Below are positions 47,511 through 59,367 of a stretch of 64,000 nucleotides of DNA, piece after piece. Under the pieces are notes generated by a model that was not told the DNA's origin, did no database searches, and saw only the letters and a list, made by a program, of their open reading frames with translations. A program made the translations under genes and the position numbers. Origin of the DNA: Adiantum capillus-veneris (taxonomy: Eukaryota; Streptophyta; Polypodiopsida; Polypodiales; Pteridaceae); assembly GCA_014529385.2 (NCBI GenBank), contig CM043962.1, forward strand, positions 129,776,574-129,840,573, given 5' to 3'. Each line of letters opens with the position of its first letter. Within the stretch, counting starts at the first letter, position 1.

Positions 47511-48341
47511 TCAATGCCCCGCATAAGGAGGAGCATGAGATTCATACATTACTTTCTCATGTAGTGAGTTAGTAACGCATAGTCTATTGCCATAGAGAAG
47601 ATAACCATCTTGTAAGGTAAATGGTTCCTCTTTCTTCCCTAGTGCAAGGGCTGAAATCACATCTCTAAAATCAGGTTCAATAGCGTACTCATCTATCATA
47701 GAACATAGATCATTGTGAGCTGCTATGGAAACCACATTCACTCTCGGCCGTCTTGAGAGTGCATCGGCTACTTGATTATGCTTGCCAGCAATGTAAGCAA
47801 TATGAAAATAAAATTTCAAAAGGAAATTTGTCCATCTCATTTGTTTGTCAGAGAGCTTGGTCTACGTCATGAAGTACTTAAGGCTTTGGTGATCTGTCCG
47901 CAGAATAAAAGGAGTCCCCAATAAATAGTGCTTCCACGAGTCTAAGGCATGTAGAACTGCGAGGAGTTCCTTTTCATATATGCCTAGAGCTTGCTCAATA
48001 GAGTCGAGCCTTGGAATTTCATAGGCTACAGCATGCCCTTCTTGGAGCAAAACAGCTCCAGAGCAATCACCACAAGCGTCGCATTGGACCTCAAATGGCT
48101 TCAAGAGATGCGGCAGTGTAAGCACAGGTTGAGAGATAAGCTTTTCTTTAAGCCTTTCAAAAGCATTGTTCTCCTTGGCATACCATGTATACCTAACATT
48201 TTTCTTTGTTAGGTCATGTAATGGTCCCGCGATTTGTGAGAACTTTTCTATGAAGCGTCTATAGTATGCACACATACCTAGTTCATGTAGATTCCTTGGA
48301 TTAGGCCATCCTTTTATTACCTCTAGCTTTGATGGATCCAT
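47511..48341 (-). pseudogene. Chromovirus E RT connection and RNase H
   Basis: DPSKLEVIKGWPNPRNLHEL is the RT thumb. RNase H reads FEVQCDACGDCSGAVLLQEG, KELLAVLHALDSWKHYLLG and ILRTDHQSLKYFMT, with Asp, Glu and Asp in place. A stop follows at about 47860; the frame goes on with KQMRWTNFLLKFYFHIAYIA, GKHNQVADALSRRP and the start of the integrase spacer. Confidence 0.9.
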
Positions 48342-48434
48342 TTGGATGCCATCTTGAGAGATAATGTGGCCTAAATACTGAATATCTTGTAAGAAAAGCT
48401 CACTTTTCTTTTGATTAATATAAAGTTTATTCTC

Positions 48435-48915
48435 TCATAAGACTTGAAACATCACTTGGAGGTGTTGCTTGTGTTCGTCTAGTGAATTAGAGTAGATGAT
48501 GATATCATCAAAGAACACTCCAATAAAGGTTCGGTGAGGCCTGAAGAATAGCTTCTCCATCAAGCAGTTAAATGTGGTTGGTGCATTAGCCAAAAGGCAT
48601 GACAATGTATTTGTAAAGACCAAACGTTGTGCAAAATGCAGTCTTTACAATGTCTTGATTAACTATCCTTATTTGATGGTAGCCACTTTTTATGTCAATC
48701 CTATTGAAGTAGGTCGACCCTTGCAGCTTATCGAATAGGTATTCTACCCGTGGAACAGGAAACCTATTCTTGATAGTGATCCTATTTAGTGATCTATAGT
48801 CAACACAAATACGATATGTGCCGTCTTTCTTTTGCACTAATAACACGGGTGAACAAAATGGAGATGAGCTAGGTATAACCATGCCTTTCTCAACTAACTC
48901 ATGCACTTGCTTCAT
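48435..48915 (-). pseudogene. Chromovirus E reverse transcriptase
   Basis: VHELVEKGMVIPSSSPFCSP, VLLVQKKDGTYRICVDYRSL, NRFPVPRVEYLFDKLQGSTY, FNRIDIKSGYHQIRI and, after a frameshift near 48600, the catalytic VFFDDIIIYSNS (FFDD form usual for gypsy). Stops lie on both sides (48432 and before 48915). Confidence 0.92.
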
Positions 48916-49085
48916 AATCTCCTCTTGTTGAGCTTGAGAAACTCTATAAGGAGGTTTATTAGGCGGTGAACTTCCTGGAAGAAGTTCAATTGCATGGTAA
49001 TCATTGCCTCATTTAGGAGCTAGTTCAAAAGGGATGTTGTCAATAAAAAGCATCTTGATATCCCTTGAGAAATTTGGATAACTCT

Positions 49086-49740
49086 AATTCCTTGTGATTT
49101 TTATATTTTCTTTTGCTAAAGCATCAGGTTCATTTTGAGAATCTTTAACAAAAATTATGTACACATAAATAGAGCTCTTTATTGACTTATTGAAAGCTTG
49201 TGTATGTACAATGGGTATGGTGTTACCCCACTCCTTAGCATCTATGTACATATCTTTTTCCCTGAACCTAAAGTAGATTTTCCTTTTAGGGAATTTAACA
49301 TTGGCAGCCCTGCGATCAAACCATGGTGCCCCTAGGATTACATCCTTGTGCTTGAGGAGGGGATAAAGAAGTCCTCCTTGTCCACATGGCTTTGGACATG
49401 GAGCCTCAATTTCCCAATTAAGGGAGTGACTGAAGCTTCTTGCCCCTTGAAAGCACCATTGGCGGGTAGGACATCTCCCAGCTCATAGGCTTGGATGCCT
49501 AGATTGGTGGCCAACTCTTTCCCCAAGCATGGCATAGAGGAGATCCTTTGTGGTGAGCATCCTCTTCTTGGATTTCGACCAAGGTAGCTCTAGGAGGCTC
49601 ATTTCGTGTATTTTTGTGGGGACAAGCACGATAAGCATGCCCTTGCTCCCTGCACTTGAAACAGCGGTTATCTTTACGATAACGCTCAAGCTCTTCAGGA
49701 GAGAGTTTATTTTTGCCTTTATAAACTCCCTTCTCCTTAG
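49086..49740 (-). pseudogene. Chromovirus E zinc knuckle and protease
   Basis: The knuckle CFKCREQGHAYRACP (CX2CX4HX4C) is at about 49630-49672. Then come EPPRATLVEIQEED and the region before the protease. Protease-like strings are LGIQAYELGDVLPANGAFKG and KHKDVILGAPWFDRRAANVK (the ILGxPW box of gypsy proteases), in two frames. The D-S/T-G active site itself is not clear. Confidence 0.75.
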
Positions 49741-49863
49741 CTTTATTGTTTTTGGCATTGCCTTTAGGAGGCTTTTGGACAGTGGTTTCCCCTTAGGCAC
49801 ATTATTATGGTCCTTATTCTCCGCGGGCTTAAGATTTCTCTTAGCCCCTCGTTGGAAATTGAT

Positions 49864-51139
49864 TCATGAAGCCACCATGGTAAGGTGTATGACCGCAGAT
49901 ATGGTGCGTGGCCTTTGGGAGTTGACATACTCTGCCATATCTTCAGTTAAACCTGCACAAAATTGTTGTTTTGCTCTCCAAAATCCATCTTTTTTAGGAT
50001 AGTGGCTTTGAGATGTAAGTCCCAAAACTTGTCTACATATTTGTGAATAGATTCGTAAGGAGAGGGCTTCAAGCTTCGCCATTTGTTGAGTACTTTGTCT
50101 TCGGCATCAGTAGCCAAAAACTACTTCATGATGGAAACTCTTTAAGCTTTCCATGTTCATGGAGCTTCATCGTTTGCCCGTAGGCTAGACCACCATTGCC
50201 TGGTGGAATTTTGAAAATGCATAGCTACATGGTGTAGCTTAGAGGACTCCATGAAGCCCTCATCTTCAAATGCTGCATTGAATTGTTGAATGAAGGCCAA
50301 GACTTTGTCCGTAGCACCAAAGGTGCAATTGTAGGTAAGGGAAGAGATGTTCTTTTCTCCCTCTTTTAACTTTTTGAGCTTGGACAACCTTTTCACGCGG
50401 AATAGGATTTCCTATGGCCTCTTCTTTTTGGTGATTCGAAAGCTGCACCATCACTTTCTTCAGAAGAGGAAGAATTTGAGGAGATGGAGAAGAGGGTGAC
50501 CTCTTTCTTGCCTTTTTCTTTCCTTGTTTCTCCTTCTTCCTCCTTGTCTGCACCATCACTTTCTTCATAAGAGGAAGAGGATGAAGAAGATGGAGAAGAG
50601 GGTGACCTCTTTCTCACCTTTTTCTTCTCTTGTTTTTTGTCGTCCTTCTTTGAATTATGGTGTGGAGAAGTGTGCAATGGTCTTCTTCAGTTAGGGGGTG
50701 TTGGAGAGCGTTTTTCCCGCCGTCTTCGTGGAGCCATCTCTGTTGAGGTGGCAGGAGACTCACTTCTTTCTTGTTCCTTCGGTGGGGGCTCTACCATTGA
50801 AACTTGAGTTCTCCTTTGGGAAGGAGATGCGTCGTCAAGTAGTAGATCTTTGAGCCCTTCATACGGATCCTCTTTTTCTTCCCTTATCGGAGAGAGGCCT
50901 CTTTTGGAAGTCTCACAAGGAGGCTTCCTAGGTACTCTCTCTTCTTGGTGGGGAGTTTGGAGAATCCCATGAGCACGTACCTGTCGTTGCACTTCACTTT
51001 GGAGGGATGGATTGCCCATGGCTTGATGAAGCCTAGTAACAAGGTAATTAACAAGCATAGGGGCATCATTAGTAGCATGTTCATTAGAAAAATCAAAGCT
51101 ATCAACATTAATTTCACTCTCTTTACGATTTTCAACCAT
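49864..51139 (-). pseudogene. Chromovirus E gag
   Basis: Starts as MVENRKESEINVDSFDFSNE (51139), 150 codons to a stop at 50687. A Ser/Lys/Glu-rich linker follows (50393-50677) with a tandemly repeated SPSSPS...EESDGA segment. The Gag core then reads YNCTFGATDKVLAFIQQFNA, SSKLHHVAMHFQNSTRQWWS and, after a further frameshift, AEYVNSQRPRTISAV. The QWW motif is typical of gypsy Gag. Gag forms the particle that packages element RNA. Confidence 0.82.
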
Positions 51140-51540
51140 TCTAACAACTTTTAGGTGTAATTTATTTTTTTAAAGGTATAATTTGGCACTTCAAGCCCTA
51201 GTTGCTAATCCTCTTACCCCTTTAGAAAAGCACTCAAGCTCCTGTACCTGTGGCTCGAATATCATTAATTGCAAGGAATAGAAGAGAGGCTCTTTCACCA
51301 CCAAAATAGTACCGGCTCCTGTCATGCTTCTACTAGCTCAATAGTGGTTAAGCCGTAGGCAAGCCCCATGGGACTCCACTATTAAGACCATAGCTCTGGA
51401 CGGTGATGCCCCGTTATCTGCACGAAGCAGGCACACTGCAAGGCTGAAAAATCCCTACTTACTCAATTGCAATTAATAATACCAACCATTTATAGTTAGC
51501 TTGAGGACCTCTCTTCTTGAGCAAGAAAAGAGAAACCTTG

Positions 51541-51553
51541 TGCTCTGATACCA
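51541..51553 (-). promoter_or_regulatory. Primer binding site of chromovirus E (initiator tRNA-Met)
   Basis: TGGTATCAGAGCA on the minus strand, one base inside the 5' LTR. Confidence 0.92.
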
Positions 51554-51554
51554 A

Positions 51555-53103
51555 TGTAACATTTAATGGTCTAGTAACTTGTGTGTAGCAGAAAATAACA
51601 TAGACATAGTGAGCATTTAATTAAGGAAGATTCCTAATGAGCATAGCAAGAGTGCTTGGATGGAGAGAGCAACAAAAGCATAACACCTAGTTAGATAGGC
51701 ATGAACAATACTTCAAAAAGCGAGAGAAATTAAGATATTGACAATAGTTGAGGACCGGATTTACATGGAGCAGGTCCCCCCTTCAAGGGAGACATTTTAC
51801 AATACACTTCTTTGTGTTCCTTCAATAACTTGCTGGCGCAATGAAGATGGAAGCTTCAAGCACCAAGCTCACACTTGTAAAACACAACATCAATTCCCTC
51901 ACGGTCTGAGACCCAAGACCTCACACACCTTTGAAGATGGTGAGAGCTAGCGGGGTATGAGAGTAGATCGAGAGGAAGAAGGAGTATTCTTACAAGAAAG
52001 AAGTATGTCTCCTCACATAATCACTCTTAATAGCTTAGCATAGCTTAGTAATTAGCATGGTAGAGGAGATGAGCATGGATTGGAGCTTGGCTCTTGGTTG
52101 GATTTGCATCACAAAGCCAAGAGTTGTTGGTGTAGGCCTCCCTTCTTGCAAGCTTGGAGTAGATGATGAGCTTTCCATTAAAGCTTGAGAAGGAGATAGT
52201 CTTCTTTACTTCACACATGAGATTGTGTGAGTGTGTGTGTGATAGTTCCTTGCAAAAATCAGCCCCCTCTCTCTCTTGGTCGACCCCTCTTGCTATTTGC
52301 TCATGCTGGTATCCTATTGGCCCCTGCAAAGCTTAGCTAATGACAATTAAGAAGCATAGGGGATAGCCTTGTGACATGTGTCCCCCTTTCCCCTTTTGTG
52401 AGAGCTTTAGGTATTTAAATAATGCAGTTAAACTCTCATTGGACCCATGAGTCTTTTGGCCAATAGGAATCAGGCAAGCCATTGGGCTGCTGAATGCTCA
52501 TTGGACCCCTTGGGAGACTGTCCAATAGTCTTCTAGAGAGCTTAATTTCTATTGGTTATTTTATCAAGTGTTTTTAAATGAATTAAACTAGATTTACTCT
52601 AGCCTAATTCTCTTTGGTCCACCTCTATGCCCATCCAATAGGATTTGAATGCACCTTGGGGGCAACTGGGCTAGGGAGCTGACATGTGTCGACTATGCCC
52701 TTTGTGTAAAGGGAGCTTGCAAGAGTGCACATGTGTGTTTCTCTCTCATCCCCTACATAAAAGGATCGCCCCCTCCTAGATAGGGATGTGGGAAGACTTC
52801 CCACAAGCATCCAAATTTACCTAGAGTTTGACCATTGAACATTTTATTTAATTTTGAAACCTTAGCATTTTGGAAGTCTTAATGGGCTGAACCTTAGGTC
52901 TTTGAAGCCCATTGTTGCACATTGCTCTTTTGCAAATAGACCCCCTTTGGATCCCTATTTTCCCTCCTTTGGATCCCTACTGTGACCGGTCTACCATATT
53001 AACCAATATTCTAGCTTTTTCTCCCCTGGTACTTCTCCATATTAAATGATCAGTTTAACATGAGAAAATCATTTAGGAGAATTAGATATTAGTTATTATG
53101 ACA
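51555..53103 (-). repeat. 5' LTR of chromovirus E, 1549 bp
   Basis: Pairs with 44203-45902. It has only short CT and GT runs. A stretch near 51925-51990, read on the minus strand, contains GTCTTGGGTCTCAGACC, faintly like a Pol III B box. Confidence 0.93.
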
Positions 53104-54373
53104 TTGTCACTCAAATGAGTCTTCTCTCAGAGATTGATCATGCTATCACTAGACTCCCACATGTGTACGCTTGGACTCTACTATCACACATATGTTGTCA
53201 CATAATTTACCCTTTCTAGATTTTAAATGACATGTGGCTCATTGCAATCAAATGATCTGACTTGTATCTACCCATGCAAATGTTGTTGGGATTTTTTGTT
53301 GTCCTTTGGAAGCATTATCACTCCCCTATTGAACCATATGCTAGAGAGAGTCCCCTTGAGAGAACAAGCTAGTTCCTCTCATCACTCAACTAGCTCCATT
53401 GTCCATACAATGTCACATGAAATATCATTAGCTTGTTTAGAATTCTTAGGTATGCCATGTAACGAGGACATGTGCACTCAACAAAGTTTAATTTGAGAAT
53501 TGAGCTCCATTTAAAGTGCTCCTTATACTCAACAAGGAGTCTAGGTCTTGTCACAATTTGATACACCATTGAACCATTCCATATAGACTTTCTTTTTTAT
53601 GTATTGTTTGCATTTGCAAATTTTTTTGTGAAGTTGCTTATGACCTTGAAACTTTTCAAGTTTCTTCCCCTTAAAGCATTCACTAGCATCTTAGGATGGC
53701 AATTGTATAAGCAAGGGAATAAAGTGTTTGCTCATGTTTACTTCCTAATATATATTTTAGAGTTTTAAAGTCCCGAATATGTCTGTTTGATTTTCAAACA
53801 TCATTATGCCAGACACCTCAAGTTTATTGAACATTCCTTTGTTGAGAGACAATGTCCTGGATGCTTGTACATGTGAAATGTCATCTAGGATATCATGGCC
53901 CTTGTGTGAGAGGGCCATATTGCTTGGGACCAAATGTTCTTTTTTAAATGCACGCTAAAATAATATTTCTTTCATTTCTTTGATGATTGTCCTCAATGTG
54001 CTCCATTTCTTCCTCACATTGTGCCCTATCCATGAGTGTCAAAGTGACATGCTCTAGCCCTTGACGATTGATCATTTAGCACTCACCCAATTTGAGAAAA
54101 AATATAGCTCTTTCAGCTCTCTCCTTGAGGTTGAGATATGTAGACAGATTCATGGCCCACCATTGAAGTACCTCCACTACAATGCACACATTTTTGAGCT
54201 TGTTGTAGTGGAAGGACTTTGTAGAAAATAGAGTCATGGTGTCTTCCAAACATTTAAAACCACCAAATAGAGTCACAATAGGCATCACCCATTTGATTCA
54301 ACACTTACACTTCATGCTTACTACTTGTCCCTTTTTAATGATTACAAATACTCTACTTAGGAATATCTATCTA

Positions 54374-54375
<2 letters not shown>
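53104..54375. other. No recognisable gene
   Basis: The right flank of chromovirus E. A 70-codon minus frame at 54076-54288 (ends LKERAERAIFFLKLGEC) has no family I recognise. Confidence 0.4.
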
Positions 54376-54446
<71 letters not shown>

Positions 54447-54450
54447 GTAT
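54376..54450. repeat. (TA)n / (TATG)n microsatellite
   Basis: About 58 bp of pure TA followed by four to five GTAT units. Confidence 0.95.
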
Positions 54451-54519
54451 GTTATGGGGTGTAGATAGACTGTTTACATAGCCCTTTAGTATTTTACATT
54501 AATTTACCCTCTTAGTAAT

Positions 54520-56140
54520 GAAAAAACAAATGACCATCCGAACCAATACCACCACCCAAGCCCTCACAATGGAGCAACAAGAAATGGCACAAGCTAGACA
54601 AGAAAAGAAAGAGTTAAATCCAAGAGTTGGATGTTTAAAGGAGCATTAACAACAATGGAAGTTTGTCAAAACAGCACTTGAATCCCTCTTAACAGCTCAA
54701 AAGAGACGGGTGGTGGAGGTAGCAAAGCTAGTGTGAACACAATGAACTACCTATGGATCTACCAACTTGAAGATGATGTTCTATACTTACCCATGGACAT
54801 ACTTAGAATGAAGATCAACAAGGAATGGGAAGACTAGGAGATGGAGCACGCATGCCCACAAGAGGTGGCTTTGAACTAGTAGATGACCCAACAAAAATGT
54901 TCACAAAGAAATTTCAAGATGGGCAACCAAAGTGGAGAATGGAATGTTGTGGGGATTCCTTGACTTCTAAACAATCTATTATGAGTACTCACAAGAAGAG
55001 AAGGTGGACCCCACATACTATCCAACTCCTCGACACCACACTTGGGAAGATATAAGGGTTTACGGAGGAAATTACCTCTAGTAGAAGACTTACCAAAATT
55101 ACACTCCTGCCCATCCAACAAGATGCTTATAAAAGAGTCATTTTTCGAAGCTACACAAGATATGATGAGAATGTATAGTGCAACCCTTGAATTTGCGGTG
55201 CAATCAATGATGAATCTCCTACAGGTGCTGACACACATGATTGAGGAAGGCACACAATTCGTACTCATGAATCCATTGATGTACTAATTAACGATAGCAG
55301 AGCATGGCATGGCCTAGGAGCCAAATGATTTTTTTCAAGAGAAAATTGTTCAAGGTCACTTCACCTGCATTGAACCTTTCCCTGGCCACTAACTCCTAGC
55401 CATAGAAGAGATGGTCCATACATGATTTTTACAAAACTTTGGCATTCATGCTCTTTTAGTAGGGATTTAAAGCCAATGCATCGCCTCAAAGCTCTAAGGC
55501 AAGCCTTAGAAGAGTTCTGATTTACCTAGAATTGAAGAAGGTTTGGTATCACTTGAAATGGAGATTGCACCTCCTGCTCAAGTCCCTAGACAAATTCTCA
55601 ACAAGATACAAACTCAAATGCAATGAATTGAGCAAGGAGACATAGAAAAAGCTAGGCCAAAACCTCAGCAAGAGGACCAAAGGGTGCCTTTGAGAAGGGG
55701 GCCCACATGGCAAGGCTAGATAAACCTGCAAAGCACCCTCCAAAACCCATGACAATAGCTTCCAAACTTCAAACACCACGATAGGAGAAGACGTTGACTA
55801 GACTAAAGCTATCAACAACTCCAAAGGTCGATCTATTCCATTACCTCAATAAGAACCAAAGCCTACAATAGATTTTAAGATAGCATGATGACGAGCTTGA
55901 AGATGCAAAGGACAAGATCTTCTATCACCACATCCTATTTTCATCCAAGGACAGTGGGCAACTCAATAGGGGGGGTTTGTATGACAGTATGTGCACACAG
56001 GAAATGTATGCACGAGGGTATGCCAAAGGTGCAAAAAATATTGATGATGAAAGAAATGGACTAAGAGGGACAATGACGGTCCAAGGAAGGCCATCAATTT
56101 TCATCATTTTGTTTGCAAGCCTAATGTAGTTATAACTATT
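54520..56140 (+). other. Degenerate coding-like DNA, unassigned
   Basis: Peptides that look coding appear in changing plus frames: TMEQQEMAQARQEKKELNPR (about 54.59 kb), GGFELVDDPTKMFTKKFQDG (54.86 kb), LVEDLPKLHSCPSNKMLIKE (55.08 kb), EMEIAPPAQVPRQILNKIQT (55.56 kb) and GGLYDSMCTQEMYARGYAKG (55.97 kb). Stops occur about every 20-70 codons. The Gln/Glu/Arg-rich style could be an old gag, but no knuckle or pol motif supports it. Confidence 0.3.
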
Positions 56141-56576
56141 TCACCCCATATATTAAATCCCCATGTAATTTTGGATTTGTAGAACCCAATTTTTTGGTAT
56201 AGACAGCCTCAAAAGTTGATCAAAAAGCCTAGTAATTTTCTCAATAATTATGTGACTCTCACAAAGCTTAAAGACTTGATGCGAGGACTATAATTTGGTA
56301 GCTCAATATGTTAAATGGTCACTTTTAGCTCATTTTGGGGGTTCCAAAGTCGAAGAGTTAGTCACATCAAGCTTGGTGGCTTTGAGAACACCTAGGAGTT
56401 CCATAGATTCCATATCCACTTCATAGAGCTAGTCTATGTATGCTTTTACTCCCACGTGCTCCCTTATGCATGATGGCTGAGCATTTTGTATAGAACTAAT
56501 GCTCCCCTCTCTTTTTTCTTATTGCAAGTGTATCAAGCTTGCCTGTGTATTTGAATGCCTAATCTTTTTGGTGATG

Positions 56577-57278
56577 CTATTTGATTAAATAATTGTGCTC
56601 TAAATTGCACGTTACAGTCCCGTTACAGTAGGCATTGAATAGGTAGCACGCTTGTTTGATCACGTATGCGCACACATTGCCTCCTTGGTGAACGCAAGGA
56701 ATACATGCATCATTTGTTGTGAAGCATTTGGTCATTTGGGCATTGCACAAGTAGGAAAGGTCGGCATAGACCTCCATTTGAGTAGGTCTAATGGTAGGTA
56801 TAGTCAAGCTTGCAATACAACCACCATGCATCTCTTGAGACCGCCAGTGTAGTGGTGTGCATATATAGTTTGTGCACTCTAAGTTAGGGTTAACTTCCTT
56901 GTTTGTTGGATTGACATATTTAGTCGGTTGGTGCAACGCTGTACTACACTGGCCACACAACTTTGTCTCCATTATCAAATATAATAAGCACAAACAATAC
57001 ACATGGTTAAAAGTAAGTGCATCGAATGACATGCCTACTTTTGTGGCCACTTGTTATATGGGATTCTAAGTTTTATGCTTGCGTAGATTGAGACCAACCA
57101 TTGTAAATTTAGAAGAGGATATTGTGCATTTCAAGAAAAACGATGGCGTTCTTATCTTGGGTGACAAAATGCACACACAAGAACCTTTCAACTTGGCACA
57201 CAATACGTGGACATGTTATATTGCTCAAGAAGAAAGAAGATGTCTTTGTAGACTAAGCTTCCATAGATTAAATAGAGT
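56577..57278 (+). repeat. ~700-bp tandem duplication, unit 1
   Basis: Starts CTATTTGATTAAATAATTG and is repeated from 57279 with a few small indels. Its last ~330 bp carry a LINE endonuclease fragment. Confidence 0.93.
56952..57278 (+). pseudogene. LINE endonuclease fragment, first copy
   Basis: KHKQYTWLKVSASNDMPTFV and ATCYMGF, then LEEDIVHFKKNDGVLILGDK. This aligns with the endonuclease of the LINE at 22.9-23.4 kb (KRYVWLKIMTPKRAPIFVAG, DLEEEVSYFKDEGDVIVFGD). A small deletion removes the N of GDxNAH. It is cut by the duplication border. Confidence 0.72.
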
Positions 57279-57970
57279 CTATTTGATTAAATAATTGTGC
57301 TCTAAATTGCGTGTTAGAGTAGGCATTGAATAGTAGCATGCTTGTTTGATCACGTATGCACACACATTGCCTCCTTGGTGAATGCAAGGAATACATGCAT
57401 CATTTGTTGTGAAGCATTTGATCATTTGGGCATTGAACAAGTAGGAAAGGGTCGGCATAGAGTTCCATTTGAGTAGGTCTAATGGTAGGTAAGTCAAGCT
57501 TGCAATACAATAACCATGCATCTCTTGAGACCACCAGTGTAGTGGTGTGCATATATAGTTTGTGCACTCTAAGTTAGGGTTAACTTCCTTGTTTGTTGGA
57601 TTGACATATTTAGTCGGTTGGTGCAACGCTGTACTACACTGGCCACACAACTTTGTCTCCATTATCAAATATAATAAGCACAAACAATACACATGGTTAA
57701 ACATAAGTGCATTGAATGGCCTGCCTACTTTTGTGGCCACTTGTTATATGGGATTCTAACTTTTATGCTTGCATAGATTGAGACCAACCATTGTAAATTT
57801 AGATGAGAACATTGTGCATTTCAAGAAAAAAGATGGCGTTATTATCTTTGGTGACAAAAATGCACACACAAGAACCTTTCAACTTGGCACACAATATGTG
57901 GACATGTTATATTGCTCAAGAAGAATAGAAGATGTCTTTGTAGACTAAGCTTCCATAGATTAAATAGAGT
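57279..57970 (+). repeat. ~700-bp tandem duplication, unit 2
   Basis: 692 bp, aligned end to end with unit 1. Ends AGATTAAATAGAGTCT. Beyond it the LINE similarity continues, so unit 2 is next to the original right flank. Confidence 0.93.
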
Positions 57971-58080
57971 CTAGTCATTTTGGAACATATGTGCATCATT
58001 ATAGGCATGATTTTGATTGCTTTACATGTAGAAAGCACAATGAAAATAGTGTAATTGACTATATGTATTTTTAAAAACTA
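57655..58080 (+). pseudogene. LINE endonuclease fragment, second copy
   Basis: As in unit 1 but with GDKNAHTRTFQLGTQYVDML intact around the GDxNAH box, and it extends past the duplication to CRKHNENSVIDYM, matching CRKHNGDSVIYYM of LINE copy 1. The orientation is opposite to the LINEs at 20-25 kb. Confidence 0.75.
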
Positions 58081-58154
58081 TCATGCATAGCATTCTAACT
58101 TTTACGTTTGGAAAATGGAGCCAAGAGTCAACCATCTTATGTTGTATATTGATC

Positions 58155-58159
<5 letters not shown>

Positions 58160-58229
<70 letters not shown>
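58160..58229. repeat. (CT)n(CA)n compound microsatellite
   Basis: CT run to about 58186, then CA to 58229. Confidence 0.95.
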
Positions 58230-58231
<2 letters not shown>

Positions 58232-58472
58232 AATAGTCCAACAAAATCCATAAGTTAGAATGCAACTAGATTGCAAACCCACTCTGCCTGTTGCCACCTC
58301 TTCACCTTGGTTCTTCTCTACTCCCAGCTGCTTTGTGGACTCTCAAGTGCCACACTCATATCCACAGTGTTCAAGCATTGATAGTCATTGATCATCTCAA
58401 CATAGAGCTCGCAACATGTTTCATTTGGTCCCATATGTCCTGTAGGAACTTTGAGCATGATAATACATATGT

Positions 58473-59187
<715 letters not shown>

Positions 59188-59258
59188 GGGCTCCATTGCT
59201 GGCACGGCTTTCTCTCCAGTTCATCGCCTTGGGATCTCTCCTTTTCGCAGCAGGGAGG
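59188..59258 (+). CDS. Candidate first exon with transit-peptide-like N-terminus
   Basis: ATG 59188 opens MGSIAGTAFSPVHRLGISPF followed by RSRE and then AG|GTATGC, a plausible 5' splice site at 59258/59259. The peptide is rich in Ser, Ala and Arg and poor in acidic residues, as plastid or mitochondrial targeting sequences are. Local base composition is GC-richer than around. Beyond the splice site the frame runs into (CA)n/(GA)n, which would be intronic. I could not find a convincing second exon before 60.5 kb, so this may be a chance signal or a gene fragment. Confidence 0.25.
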
Positions 59259-59277
59259 TATGCTCTTCCACAGTTAC

Positions 59278-59283
59278 GACACA

Positions 59284-59364
<81 letters not shown>
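59278..59364. repeat. (CA)n(GA)n compound microsatellite
   Basis: CA to about 59300, then pure GA to 59364. Confidence 0.95.

Positions 59365-59367
<3 letters not shown>

Larger units (their letters stand above)
44203..53103 (-). mobile_element. Ty3/gypsy chromovirus E
   Basis: LTRs 44203-45902 (1700 bp) and 51555-53103 (1549 bp) with TG...CA ends. Flanks are TTGTT on the left and TTGTC on the right, a 4/5 target duplication. On the minus strand come the initiator-Met primer site, gag, protease, RT, RNase H, integrase and a C-terminal chromodomain, the order that defines chromoviruses. Long LTRs and iMet priming fit a Tekay/Del-like lineage, an inference. The coding region has many stops and frameshifts. 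Confidence 0.95.
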
